Shown here piece by piece: positions 29,301 through 37,080 of a stretch of DNA of 64,000 nucleotides. The stretch is from Rhizobacter sp. GTDB lineage: Bacteria; Pseudomonadota; Gammaproteobacteria; Burkholderiales; Burkholderiaceae_C. The first letter of the stretch is position 1, and the number at the start of each line of letters is the position of its first letter. The position numbers and the translations under genes were made by a program. Location: positions 1,612,001 through 1,676,000 of the forward strand of contig JAHBZQ010000001.1 of assembly GCA_019635355.1 (NCBI GenBank), given 5' to 3'. The notes beneath the pieces were generated by a model. It was not told the origin of the DNA, searched no databases, and saw only the letters and a program-made list of their open reading frames with translations.

Positions 29301-32174
29301 TGGCAGCTCGAGGCGCTGGGCTCGCAGCACTACGCCTCGCTCGGCACCGCCCAGGTGGTCGCGCTCACCACCGAGCAGGTCTCCTACCTCACCAACGACG
29401 ACCTCAACGCGCTGCAGACGGCCCACTTCGCCGCCCTCACGAGCGCCCAGGCCGCCGCGCTGCGCGTGGAGCAGATCTCGTTGCTGGAAACGGCCGACCT
29501 GCGCGCCTTGAGCTCAGCCGCCCTGCGCGCGCTCTCGCCCGACCAGCTCGCCGCCTTCACGAGCGACCACCTCGCCGCGCTCGCCACCTCGCAGATCGCG
29601 CAGCTCACCACCGCGCAGATCGCCGGCCTGCCGCCCGAGACGCTGGGCGCACTCTCCACTCAGCAGATCGTCTCGCTCACCAGCACCCAGCTCGCCGCGC
29701 TCACGCCGGGGCAGGTGGCCGCGCTCGAAACCCAAGACCTGAACGCCCTGAGCACGCTGCAGTTCCGCGCGCTCGGCACGCAGCAGATCGCCGCCCTCAC
29801 GCTCGACCAGGTGGCCAACCTGGAAACGGCCGACGTGGCCGCGCTCAGCACCACCGCGCTGCAGGCGCTCTCGCCCGAGCAGCTCGACGCGCTGGGCTCG
29901 CAGCACTTCGGCGCGCTCACCACCACGCAGATCGCCTCGTTCAGCGCCAGCCAGATCGGCGCCCTCTCGGTGAGCGACCTCAACGGCTTCGGCACGCAGC
30001 AGTTCGCCTCGCTCACGAGCGCCCAGGTCACCGGCCTCACCGGCGACCAGCTCCTGAACCTGGAGACGCAAGACCTGCGCGCGCTCACCACCACCGCGCT
30101 GCGCGCGCTGGCGCCCGAGCAGCTCGCCGCCCTCACGAGCGACCTGCTGCAGGCGCTCAGCACCGCCCAGATCGCCTCGCTCACCACCAGCCAGGTGGAA
30201 AACCTCGCGCCCGAGGCGCTGGCCGCGCTGTCGACCCTGCAGATCGGCTCGCTCACCACCACGCAGCTCAATGCGCTGACCGCCTGGCAGATCGCCACGC
30301 TGGAAACGCAGGACCTCAACGCGCTGAACACCGCGCAGTTCCGCGCGCTCGGCACCCAGCAGATCGCCTCGTTCACGCTCGACCAGGTGGCCAGCCTGGA
30401 GACGGCCGACGTGGCCGCGCTCACCACGAGCGCGCTGCGCGCCTTCTCGCCCGAACAGATCGACGCGCTCGGCTCGCAGCATTTCGCCGCGCTCACCACG
30501 CAGCAGATCGCCTCGTTCACCTCCGACCAGATCGGCGCGCTCTCCAGCCCCGACCTCAACGGCTTCGGCACCCAGCAGTTCGCCTCGCTCACCAGCGCGC
30601 AGGTCGCGGGCCTCACCGGCGACCAGCTCATGAACCTGGAGACGCAGGACCTGAGGGCGCTCACCACCACCGCGCTGCGCGCCATCTCGCCCGACCAGCT
30701 TGCCTGGCTGCAGAGCGACCACATCGCCGCGCTGAGCACCGGCCAGATCGTCTCGCTCACGACCAGTCAGGTGGCAAGCCTCGCACCGGAAAGCCTGGGG
30801 GCACTCTCCACGCAGCAGATCGTGTCGCTCACCTCGGCACAGGTCAACGCGCTCACGCCGTGGCAGATCGCCACCCTGGAGACACAAGACCTCAACGCCC
30901 TGAGCACCCTGCAGTTCAGCCGCCTGGGCACGCAGCAGATCGCCGCGCTCACGCTCGAGCAGGTGGCCAGCCTGGAGACGGCCGACGTGCGGGCGCTCTC
31001 CACCAGCGCGCTGCGCGCCTTCTCGCCGGCGCAGATCGACGCGCTGGAGTCGCAGCACTTCGCCGCGCTCACCACGCTGCAGATCGCCTCGTTCAACAGC
31101 GACCAGATCGGCGCGCTCTCCAACACCGACCTCAACGGCTTCGGCACCCAGCAGTTCGCCGCGCTCACGAGCACCCAGGTGCTCGGCCTCACGCAGACGC
31201 AGATCTACGGCCTGGAAACGCAAGACCTGCGCGCGCTCACCACCGCCGCCATCCACGCGCTGCTGCCCGACCAGGTGGTGGCCTTCGCGCCCGAGCACAT
31301 GGCCACGCTCGGCAGCCAGCAGATCGCCGCCCTCAGCAGCCAGGCGGTGGCCGCCCTCACGCCGGCGCAGATCATCGCGATGACCACCACGCAGATCGTG
31401 GGCCTGGAGACGGCCGACATCGCCGCGATGACGAGCGACCAGATCGGCGCCTTCGAGGCCGAAGACATCAACGCGATGTCGAACGCGCAACTCGACGCCC
31501 TCTTCGCCGCCACCCCCATCGTGCTCGACCTCGACGGCAACGGCGTGCGCACCACGGCCGCTGCCGATGGCGTGCACTTCGACCTCAACGCCACCGGCAC
31601 CGCGCACAAGGTGGGCTGGGCCTCGGCCACCGACGGCCTGCTGGTGATGGACCGCAACCACGACGGCCAGATCAACGACGGCAGCGAACTCTTCGGCACC
31701 GGCACCCGTGGCGCCGACGGCCGGCGCGCCGGTAACGGCTTCGACGCCATGCGCTTCGAAGACAGCAACCACGACGGCCGGCTCACCGCCGCCGATGCCC
31801 GCTTCGGCGAGCTGAAGGTCTGGGTCGATGCCAACCAGGACGGCCACGCCGACGCCGGCGAGCTGCACGGCCTGGCCGAGCTCGGCATCGTCTCGCTCAA
31901 CCTCGACGCCGTGGCCGGCACCACCGTCGACAACGGCAACCTGCTCGGCCTGGTGTCGAGCTACACCACCGGCGACGGCACCCAGCACGCCATGGCCGAC
32001 GTGTGGCTGGCCAAGGACAAGGGCGCCGACCTGCAACTCGGCGACCTGCTCTCCGCCCCGGCCGACAACCTGCTGCAAGGCGGCGAGCTGCGCACCGCCA
32101 GCACCGGCACGGTGTCGGCGGCGCCGCTGTCGTATCCGGGCCTGGTCGACGGCTCGTCGAACCCGCTGATCTGA
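26391..32174 (+). CDS. Giant octapeptide-repeat protein 2 with C-terminal calcium-binding domain
   Basis: A 1927-residue paralogue of the preceding protein. It has a distinct N-terminus (MKFFKWLTGTALLSKLK, basic and hydrophobic) and a Gly/Asn-rich linker (about 34-54). About 206 octads follow (residues 58 to about 1705) with the same pattern but far less internal DNA identity, more Pro at position 3 (LTPEQ, LSPEQ) and frequent LETADLRA or LETQDLNA. The C-terminal 220 residues match protein 1 in length and in their DLDGNG, DRNHDGQINDGSE, DSNHDGRLTAAD and DANQDGHADAGE loops, and also end in PLI. The N-terminus is not a convincing Sec signal. Two glycosyltransferase genes follow. Confidence 0.88.
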   Translation: MKFFKWLTGTALLSKLKIRFGGWFSSDNSFATPNNGGGNGNGDNGGNNGNNGGSAYALTDEQVRALTPSQIAAMSTDQLNALTASQFALFTVTQSTAMTPTQIAALETQDFRALESADLRGMSSAQINAFTTDQIALLATSRLVGISTDVIPAMTTAAIGMLSTAQLAALTTGQVSQLTTQQLRVLETDELNAFTTAQFAALTPAQVASLTLDRIAALETQDLRALGTAQFAALNLAQVAALRTDQLATLESADLRAISVDALAGLNSDQMAAFSTAQIAQITTGQVRALTTTQIAELATQDVVALTTAQVASLTVDQVAALGSHQIAVLETLDLRALSSDMLQTLSSDQMAALTTAHIASFTSDQLNALTPQQLAGLETADVRFLTTAQFAGLSATQINGFNSDQIAAIETIDLRAIGTATLQGIDSAHLNALTSGQIVALTTDQVRALTTSQLAHLDTADLDALTTTQFAAITSTQIVALTTDQIPTISTEDLNALPTAVLSALTAEQMAALTALQRVSLSAGLAFTPEQIAAMSTRDLNSFLPQHFAAFTSAQIAALTTEQISMLETADLRAIGTAGLRAWSSDQLGALGSDHFPALTSTQIGALSTAQIASLSTEDLAAFTTAQMPQLSTAQVAALTPEQIAALETQDLNAFGSAQFQALGTHQIAALTTDQVSQLETADLRALSPAALQSMTPEQFAALGSQHFAAFSTAQVASFSGAQIAAMSTDVLNALGTEQFAAFSTAQASSFTLEQVAALETADLRALSSAALRAFSPEQLDALGSQHFASLSTAQTNALRTDQIAALSGEDLNAMGTEHFAAFGTAQASALTFEQVAGLETADVAALGSLALRALSTDQLSVLNSDHLAALGTAQVAALTTAQVAGLAPEQLNSFGTAQIAALTTAQAAGLTPLQLALMETQDLNALGSAQFAALSTTQISALSLDQMAQLETADLRALGSAALQSLSVWQLEALGSQHYASLGTAQVVALTTEQVSYLTNDDLNALQTAHFAALTSAQAAALRVEQISLLETADLRALSSAALRALSPDQLAAFTSDHLAALATSQIAQLTTAQIAGLPPETLGALSTQQIVSLTSTQLAALTPGQVAALETQDLNALSTLQFRALGTQQIAALTLDQVANLETADVAALSTTALQALSPEQLDALGSQHFGALTTTQIASFSASQIGALSVSDLNGFGTQQFASLTSAQVTGLTGDQLLNLETQDLRALTTTALRALAPEQLAALTSDLLQALSTAQIASLTTSQVENLAPEALAALSTLQIGSLTTTQLNALTAWQIATLETQDLNALNTAQFRALGTQQIASFTLDQVASLETADVAALTTSALRAFSPEQIDALGSQHFAALTTQQIASFTSDQIGALSSPDLNGFGTQQFASLTSAQVAGLTGDQLMNLETQDLRALTTTALRAISPDQLAWLQSDHIAALSTGQIVSLTTSQVASLAPESLGALSTQQIVSLTSAQVNALTPWQIATLETQDLNALSTLQFSRLGTQQIAALTLEQVASLETADVRALSTSALRAFSPAQIDALESQHFAALTTLQIASFNSDQIGALSNTDLNGFGTQQFAALTSTQVLGLTQTQIYGLETQDLRALTTAAIHALLPDQVVAFAPEHMATLGSQQIAALSSQAVAALTPAQIIAMTTTQIVGLETADIAAMTSDQIGAFEAEDINAMSNAQLDALFAATPIVLDLDGNGVRTTAAADGVHFDLNATGTAHKVGWASATDGLLVMDRNHDGQINDGSELFGTGTRGADGRRAGNGFDAMRFEDSNHDGRLTAADARFGELKVWVDANQDGHADAGELHGLAELGIVSLNLDAVAGTTVDNGNLLGLVSSYTTGDGTQHAMADVWLAKDKGADLQLGDLLSAPADNLLQGGELRTASTGTVSAAPLSYPGLVDGSSNPLI

Positions 32175-32203
32175 GCCGCCCCGCTCCGCTGAACCGCCCC
32201 GCT

Positions 32204-32230
32204 CCGTTCAGGCTGAGCCTGTCGAAGCCC
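32204..32230. repeat. Short REP-like element
   Basis: Contains TTCAGGCTGAGCCTGTCGAA, a sequence I recognise as a common intergenic repeat in many proteobacterial genomes, with an imperfect palindrome AGGCT-G-AGCCT at its centre. It lies just after the stop codon of giant protein 2. The core CAGGCTGAG recurs in the larger inverted repeat at 55498-55578. Confidence 0.6.
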
Positions 32231-32357
32231 CGCCCCGCACGCCGCAGATCACCGCAACAAGCGCCACTTGCCCCACCTGTTCGGCCGATGGGCAAGGCCG
32301 CACCGCACCTAGCATCGAACCACGTCCACGCCCGTGCTTCGAGGCCCGCCGCTGCGC

Positions 32358-33167
32358 ATGTCCACGCCCACCCCCGTCTTCACCGTCATCGTCACCACGC
32401 ACCTGCGCGCCGCGCTGCTCGACCGCGCGCTGCGCTCGCTGCGCGAGCAGAGCTTCCAGGACTTCGAGACCGTGGTGGTCGCCGATGCGCTCGATGCCGA
32501 GACCGCCGCCGTGTGCGCCCGCCAGCTGCGCCCGCAGGATGTGTTCGTGAAACGCAGCGGTGCCCCCGGCCCCGCCCGCAGCCGCAACCTCGCGCTGCAG
32601 CTCGCCCGCGGCGAATGGGTCACCTTCCTCGACGACGACGACACCTACGGCCCCGGCCACCTGGCCACGGCGCTCGCCCAGATCCGGGAGCACGCCGCCC
32701 AGGGCGTGCGCGTGCTCTTCTCCGATTTCGACATCCTCACCGAAGACCGCAGCCAGGCCCCGGTGGTGCCGCAAGGCCGCGCCCGCATCGCGCTCGGCAC
32801 GCAGGCGGTGACGTCGCTCTACGCCAAGAACTTCATCCCCAACAACGCGCTCGTCTTCCACCGCCTGGCGCTGGAAGGCTGCGAGGTCGACCCGCACCTC
32901 AAGTCGCAGGAAGACTGGGACTTCCTGCTCGCCGTGTGCGCCCGCCACCTGCCGGTGCACTACGCCGGCGGCGAGGCCGTCGTCCACAAGGACTACGTGA
33001 ACCCCGGCACGCGCCGCGGCAACAGCGAAGCGGCCAACGACACGAGCGTGGTGCTCGACTTCCTGCACGTCTACAAACGCTGGCCCGCCCCCACGCCCGA
33101 GCTGAAGGCGCAGCGGCAGGAGCTGCTGAAATCGGCCGGCCTCGCGCTGCCGCTGGAATGGTTCTGA
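32358..33167 (+). CDS. Family 2 (GT-A) glycosyltransferase
   Basis: A 269-residue GT-A fold enzyme: VFTVIVTTHLRAALLDRAL at the N-terminus, SGAPGPARSRNLAL (about 78-91) and the metal/nucleotide-binding acidic motif FLDDDDTYG (about 100-108), then SQEDWDFLLAV with the acceptor-side catalytic Asp. No membrane segments, so it acts in the cytoplasm. Start chosen at 32358 (MSTPTPVF) since the 8 upstream codons are not conserved-looking. It follows giant protein 2 by about 180 bp and nearly abuts the next glycosyltransferase. Glycosylating the repeat proteins is an attractive inference; the acceptor is unknown. Confidence 0.85.
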   Translation: MSTPTPVFTVIVTTHLRAALLDRALRSLREQSFQDFETVVVADALDAETAAVCARQLRPQDVFVKRSGAPGPARSRNLALQLARGEWVTFLDDDDTYGPGHLATALAQIREHAAQGVRVLFSDFDILTEDRSQAPVVPQGRARIALGTQAVTSLYAKNFIPNNALVFHRLALEGCEVDPHLKSQEDWDFLLAVCARHLPVHYAGGEAVVHKDYVNPGTRRGNSEAANDTSVVLDFLHVYKRWPAPTPELKAQRQELLKSAGLALPLEWF

Positions 33168-33168
33168 C

Positions 33169-33894
33169 ATGAACAGCCGCGACGAGTACCTGCGAGAGCT
33201 CGACGGCCTGCACGACCAGATCGTCTTCTGCAGCTGGGCCGGCACCAACGCCCTCTCGCCGCAGCGTGCGATGGCGCTGCTCTCGGTGACCATGCGCATC
33301 GGCGTGCCGGTGGTCTGCGTGACGCCCGGCAACCTGATGGACTGGCAGCACCCCGACCAGCCCTTCCACCCCGCGTATGAATTCCTGAGTGCCACGCACC
33401 GCGCCGACTACCTGCGCACGTATTTCATGCACCACTACGGCGGCGGCTATACCGACATCAAGCAGACGCTGCGCCCCTGGCGCGGCTTCTTCGAGCGGCT
33501 GCAGGCCCACCCCGGGCACGACGGCCTCGGCTACACCGAGATCAGCCCGCGCGGCGTGGCCCCCGTGCCCCCGCCGCTCGGCGACGAGCTGCGTGCCAAC
33601 TACCAGAAGCTGATCGGCCTGTGCGCCTTCATCTTCCGCAAGCACTCGCCCTTCACCACCGCGTGGCTCGACGCCACGCACGCACTGCTCGACGCCAAGC
33701 TCGACACGCTGCGCCAGCACCCCGCGCGCCACCCGCAAGACCAGACCGGCGTGATGTTCGAAGGCGGCGAGCGCTCGCAGTACCCGATCGGCTGGACCGA
33801 GATGCTCGGCAACCTCTTCCACCCGCTGGTGCTGCAGATGCACGAGCGCATCCTGCACGACGAGATCGCGCCGAGCTTCCAGCAGTACCGCTAG
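33169..33894 (+). CDS. Capsular polysaccharide synthesis-type (DXD) glycosyltransferase
   Basis: The 241-residue protein shows the Caps_synth/Gly_transf_sug core: RADYLRTYFMHHYGGGYTDI (about 72-91), equivalent to the usual SDxxRxxxLxxxGGxYxDxD. The last acidic position of the DXD is replaced (TDIKQ), as seen in some family members, so metal binding may differ. Its ATG is 1 nt after the stop of the preceding glycosyltransferase, so the two are translationally linked and likely act on one glycan. Confidence 0.8.
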   Translation: MNSRDEYLRELDGLHDQIVFCSWAGTNALSPQRAMALLSVTMRIGVPVVCVTPGNLMDWQHPDQPFHPAYEFLSATHRADYLRTYFMHHYGGGYTDIKQTLRPWRGFFERLQAHPGHDGLGYTEISPRGVAPVPPPLGDELRANYQKLIGLCAFIFRKHSPFTTAWLDATHALLDAKLDTLRQHPARHPQDQTGVMFEGGERSQYPIGWTEMLGNLFHPLVLQMHERILHDEIAPSFQQYR

Positions 33895-33915
33895 CGCCGG
33901 GCAGCGGGAGCCACG

Positions 33916-33976
33916 CTTTTGTATCTATAGATATTTACAAAAGTGGCTTTATTGGCATAATCTATTTATATGCCAA
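33916..33976 (+). promoter_or_regulatory. Promoter and two inverted-repeat operators of the hipB/hipA-like module
   Basis: Two inverted repeats occur in an A/T-rich island: CTTTTGTA (33916-33923) with TACAAAAG (33936-33943), and TTGGCATA (33952-33959) with TATGCCAA (33969-33976), the latter overlapping the start codon. A promoter, TTTACA (33934-33939) and CATAAT (33956-33961) with 16-bp spacing, lies between and across them. This is the layout expected for autorepression by a HipB-like protein. Confidence 0.75.
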
Positions 33977-34332
33977 AGACCACCCGGGCACTGCTGCAGT
34001 TGCCGCCCTCCACCGCCGCCGCCATCGAGAAGCTGGGCGCCGACCTGGCCGTGGCCCGCCTGCGCCGCAAGGAGTCGCTGCGCTCGTGGGCGCAACGGCT
34101 GGGCATCACGGTGCCCACGCTCCAGCGGCTCGAAGCCGGCGACCCCTCGGTGGGGATCGGCATCGTGGCGACCGCGCTGTGGCTCATCCAGCGCGATGGC
34201 GAACTCGCCCAGCTCGCCGCGCCCGAACACGACCGCGGCGCCATCGAGATGGACGTGCGCGAAGCCATCGAGCTGGGCCGGGCCCGCGCCCAGGCCTCGG
34301 CCGAAGCCCGCGCCGCACGCGTGAAGCGCTGA
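33970..34332 (+). CDS. HipB-like antitoxin/repressor (XRE-family HTH)
   Basis: A 120-residue DNA-binding protein with a central helix-turn-helix (LAVARLRRKESLRSWAQRLGITVPTLQRLEAG, split across about residues 25-57) and a charged, Ala-rich C-terminal helix. It lies 4 bp before a HipA-like kinase gene and behind two inverted repeats, so it is inferred to neutralise the kinase and repress the operon. Confidence 0.82.
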   Translation: MPKTTRALLQLPPSTAAAIEKLGADLAVARLRRKESLRSWAQRLGITVPTLQRLEAGDPSVGIGIVATALWLIQRDGELAQLAAPEHDRGAIEMDVREAIELGRARAQASAEARAARVKR

Positions 34333-34336
34333 CACC

Positions 34337-35653
34337 ATGCGCTTCGACACACTCCACCTCTGGTACCTGGGCGAACCCGAGACGCCCCGCTACGTCGGCG
34401 AACTCAAGCTCGTCTCGGCGGGCAAAGGCGTGTCGCTGCGCTACGGGCCGCAGTGGCTGGCGCAAGGCTTTGCGCTCAGCGAAGACCTGCCGCTCGTCGA
34501 CACCGAGTTCCTGCCGCCCGGCCGTCTGGCCGGCGATGCGCAGCGTGCGGTGGGCGCCGTCGACGACGCGCGGCCCGACCGATGGGGCGAAAAGGTGATC
34601 CGCTTCGTCGACAAGCCCAGGCGCCTGTCGCTCATGGAGTACCTCTACTACGCGGGGGACGACCGCTTCGGCGCGCTCGGCGTCTCGACCTCGCCCGACA
34701 CCTACGCGCCGCGCACAGGCGGCCCGCTGCCGCGTCTCGAAGACGCCCAGGCGCTGAGCGAGGTGGTGGCCAAGATCGAAGCGTCCGAGCCGCTAAGCGC
34801 AACCGAGGCCCGCATCATCGCGGGCGGCGGCAGCCCGCTCGGTGGGGCCAAGCCCAAGGCACTGATCGAGATCGGCGGCGAGCAGTGGGTCGTCAAGTTC
34901 TTCAACCACGAGCCCCTCGATGCGCCGCTCGTCGAGCACGCCACGATGACGCTCGCCGCCCGCGCCGGCATCACCGTGGCCGAAACGCGGCCGATCGCGC
35001 TTGTCGGAGTGAACGCGATCGCGATACGCCGCTTCGACCGCGCGCAGGGTCGGCGCATCCACAGCCTCTCGGCCGGCACCGCCATCCGCGCGGCCACGGC
35101 GGCGGGCAGCGAGCCCGAGCTGGGCTACCCAGCGCTCGCACGCATCCTGCGCCGCGTGGGCGTGACGCAAGACAACGCCAACGCCCGTGATGCGCGCGAG
35201 CTGTTTCGGCGCATGGTGTTCAACATCCTCATCGACAACACCGACGACCACGAGAAGAACCATTCGCTGCTCGTCGTGAACCCCTTCGACAACGGCCGCC
35301 TGCGGCTCGCGCCGGCTTATGACGTGCTGCCCACGAACTCAGGCCAGGGGTACCAGGAGTTCATCTGCGGCGCACAGGGGCGCGATTCGACGCTGGCCAA
35401 CGCGATGTCGCAGTGCGACGCTTTCGGGTTGCTGCCGGCGCAAGCCGCCGCGGAGGTGGCGGAGGTGATTGCCGTGGTCGACACCTGGCGCGAGCATTTC
35501 GCGACGGCCGGCGTGAGTGAGCGAGACATCGAGAGCCTGGCCGAGCGCATCGATGGCGAAGAGTTGCTGGCGCAGCGGCGCGGGTTCGACCCGGCAGGCT
35601 TTCGCAACACCGTCGCCCGGCGAAAGAAGCCGGGGCCGTTCGGGCAGCGCTGA
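34337..35653 (+). CDS. HipA-like serine/threonine kinase (toxin candidate)
   Basis: A 438-residue HipA-family protein. It has the N-terminal subdomain (LWYLGEPETPRYVGEL), the Gly-rich P-loop-like segment GGGSPLGGAKPKALI (about 166-180), the ATP-site Lys in QWVVKFF, and the catalytic/metal motif NILIDNTDDHEKNHSLLV (about 294-311) followed by LAPAYDVLP. The canonical HipA phosphorylates glutamyl-tRNA synthetase and induces growth arrest; the target here is unknown. The Ser in GGGSPLGG may be the autophosphorylation site. Catalytic residues appear intact. Confidence 0.85.
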   Translation: MRFDTLHLWYLGEPETPRYVGELKLVSAGKGVSLRYGPQWLAQGFALSEDLPLVDTEFLPPGRLAGDAQRAVGAVDDARPDRWGEKVIRFVDKPRRLSLMEYLYYAGDDRFGALGVSTSPDTYAPRTGGPLPRLEDAQALSEVVAKIEASEPLSATEARIIAGGGSPLGGAKPKALIEIGGEQWVVKFFNHEPLDAPLVEHATMTLAARAGITVAETRPIALVGVNAIAIRRFDRAQGRRIHSLSAGTAIRAATAAGSEPELGYPALARILRRVGVTQDNANARDARELFRRMVFNILIDNTDDHEKNHSLLVVNPFDNGRLRLAPAYDVLPTNSGQGYQEFICGAQGRDSTLANAMSQCDAFGLLPAQAAAEVAEVIAVVDTWREHFATAGVSERDIESLAERIDGEELLAQRRGFDPAGFRNTVARRKKPGPFGQR

Positions 35654-35675
35654 GCGCATGCTTCCAGCAGAACCG

Positions 35676-36065
35676 CTAGGTGCCTTGCGCCTGGTGCAGC
35701 TCGACGAGGTTGCCATCCGGGTCCACGACCAGGATCTGCGAGCCGCCCGGCCCGACCTCGATCTCGTTTCGAAAGCGCACACCGGCCACCTTCAGCCGCT
35801 CGATGTCGGCCTTCAGGTCGTCGACCCACAGCACGATGCGGTTCCAGCCACCCGGGGCTTGCTTCGTGCCGTCGGGCATGTCGCGTGCGCCGGAGGTGCC
35901 CTCGCCACTCAGGATCAGCACCAGGCTGCCGCGTGAGAGCTGGGTGAAGGGGCCGTTGCGCTTGTCGAGCGTGAACCCGAGCGGCCCGGTGTAGAACGCG
36001 ATGGCGGGCTCCATCGCCCGGGTCTGGTAGCGCACTGCCGCGCGATGGGGTGCAGAAGCGGTCAT
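35676..36065 (-). CDS. VOC (glyoxalase/bleomycin-resistance) family protein
   Basis: A 129-residue single VOC unit with two beta-alpha-beta-beta-beta modules (AIAFYTGPLGFTLDKR, and IVLWVDDLKADIERLKVAGV ending in ILVVDPDGNLVELHQ). The final Glu in VELHQ is the usual metal ligand. The substrate cannot be told. No cysteines, so it is not an ArsI-type C-As lyase despite the nearby arsA. Ribosome site GGAG 7 nt before ATG. It is convergent with the hipA-like gene. Confidence 0.8.
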   Translation of the reverse strand: MTASAPHRAAVRYQTRAMEPAIAFYTGPLGFTLDKRNGPFTQLSRGSLVLILSGEGTSGARDMPDGTKQAPGGWNRIVLWVDDLKADIERLKVAGVRFRNEIEVGPGGSQILVVDPDGNLVELHQAQGT

Positions 36066-36167
36066 GTCGATCTCCTATCCGTCGAGACTGCGATGCAGCC
36101 AGTGTGGGATCGGCGTCACCCGGTGTCTTGGACGAATTTGACCTGGCTTGCCCTGCCTTACCCTGCC

Positions 36168-36971
36168 CTAGGCGAGCGCGATGTGATCGCTCTTCACGGC
36201 CGCGCCGCGGGCGCGCGCATAGTCGCCCGGCGTCATGCCGGCGAACGCCACGAAGTCGCGGATGAGGTGCGACTGGTCGGCATAGCCGCAGTCGAGCGAG
36301 AGCTGCGCCCAGCCCGGCGCCTGCGGCCCGGCGGCAAGAGCGAAGGCCCGTTGAAAGCGCTGGACGCGCTGGAACAGCTTGGGCGTCATGCCCACCTCGG
36401 CACTGAAGCTGTCGATGAAGCTGCGGTGGCTGCGGCCACAGGCCTGTGCGAGTGCTGCGATCGGCGCGCCCGGGTTCGACAGCAGCGCGATCGTGAACGG
36501 ACGACGCGCCAGCGACGCGACGAGGTGCTGGCGCAGCGTGCGCTCCAGGATGGCGAAGCGCTTGGCGGCGCAAGGCGCGCTCGCGAGTGCGTCGTGCAGC
36601 CGGTCGGCGGCCACGGGCGACCAGATGGCCGCGAGGTCCATGTGTTGATCGGCAAGCTCGTCGGCCCGCGCGCCCAGGAAAGCGCGCGCACCGCCCGGCT
36701 TGAAATGCACGCCGACCATGCAGGCGTGCTCGCGGGTGTCGACCACAAAGCTCTGGCTGAACGCACCCGACACGAGCATCCCCGCATAGTGCCGAGCCTG
36801 GCCGTCGGCGCCGAAGACCCGGATCCGGTTCTCATGGAGGTTGACCACCAGCTCGAAGGTGCCAGCGGGCACGATGCGCTCCCGTGCGTGGGCCGGCGCG
36901 TCTTCCAGCGACCACAGGTGAGCGACCAGGCCGTCCAGTGGCGGTGCGGGCGTGTGGGTGTGGTACTTCAG
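36168..36971 (-). CDS. AraC-family transcriptional regulator, apparent CTG start
   Basis: The C-terminal half has the two AraC helix-turn-helix motifs (IAALAQACGRSHRSFIDSF and WAQLSLDCGYADQSHLIRDF). The N-terminal sensor domain reads as coding back to LKYHTHTPAPPLDGLVAHLW, 33 codons before the first GTG (36872). No ATG exists in that frame before a TAA, but a CTG at 36971 is preceded by GGAG with 6-nt spacing, so I start there (267 aa). A GTG start at 36872 would remove a conserved-looking sensor segment; a frameshift from an ATG at 37023 in another frame is the third option. Confidence 0.72.
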   Translation of the reverse strand: MKYHTHTPAPPLDGLVAHLWSLEDAPAHARERIVPAGTFELVVNLHENRIRVFGADGQARHYAGMLVSGAFSQSFVVDTREHACMVGVHFKPGGARAFLGARADELADQHMDLAAIWSPVAADRLHDALASAPCAAKRFAILERTLRQHLVASLARRPFTIALLSNPGAPIAALAQACGRSHRSFIDSFSAEVGMTPKLFQRVQRFQRAFALAAGPQAPGWAQLSLDCGYADQSHLIRDFVAFAGMTPGDYARARGAAVKSDHIALA

Positions 36972-37080
36972 CGGGGACTCCGGCCAGGGCGAGGGGGCCG
37001 GACCATCTTATGGAGATGCCCAACCGACCACACGCGATCCCCGGGTCCTCGGGAGTGGAATTCGAGCCGGAGCCGTCGCG

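Noticed and set aside
17955..29426. An antisense reading frame of more than 3800 codons opposite both giant repeat genes
   Set aside because: It lies in the codon-aligned antisense phase, where stops arise only from sense TTA, CTA or TCA codons, which this GC-rich repeat avoids. The two sense genes happen to be in the same phase. The translation is low-complexity Arg/Gly/Asp with no domain, so it is a composition artefact.
17940..32174. RTX-type nonapeptide repeats or a LapA-like N-terminal retention module in the giant proteins
   Set aside because: No GGxGxDxxx runs are present; the calcium loops are EF-hand-like. No LapG/LapD genes are visible and the N-termini do not resemble a retention module.
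35676..36065. VOC protein as an ArsI C-As lyase because of the nearby arsA
   Set aside because: The protein has no cysteines, whereas ArsI needs vicinal cysteines for trivalent organoarsenicals.
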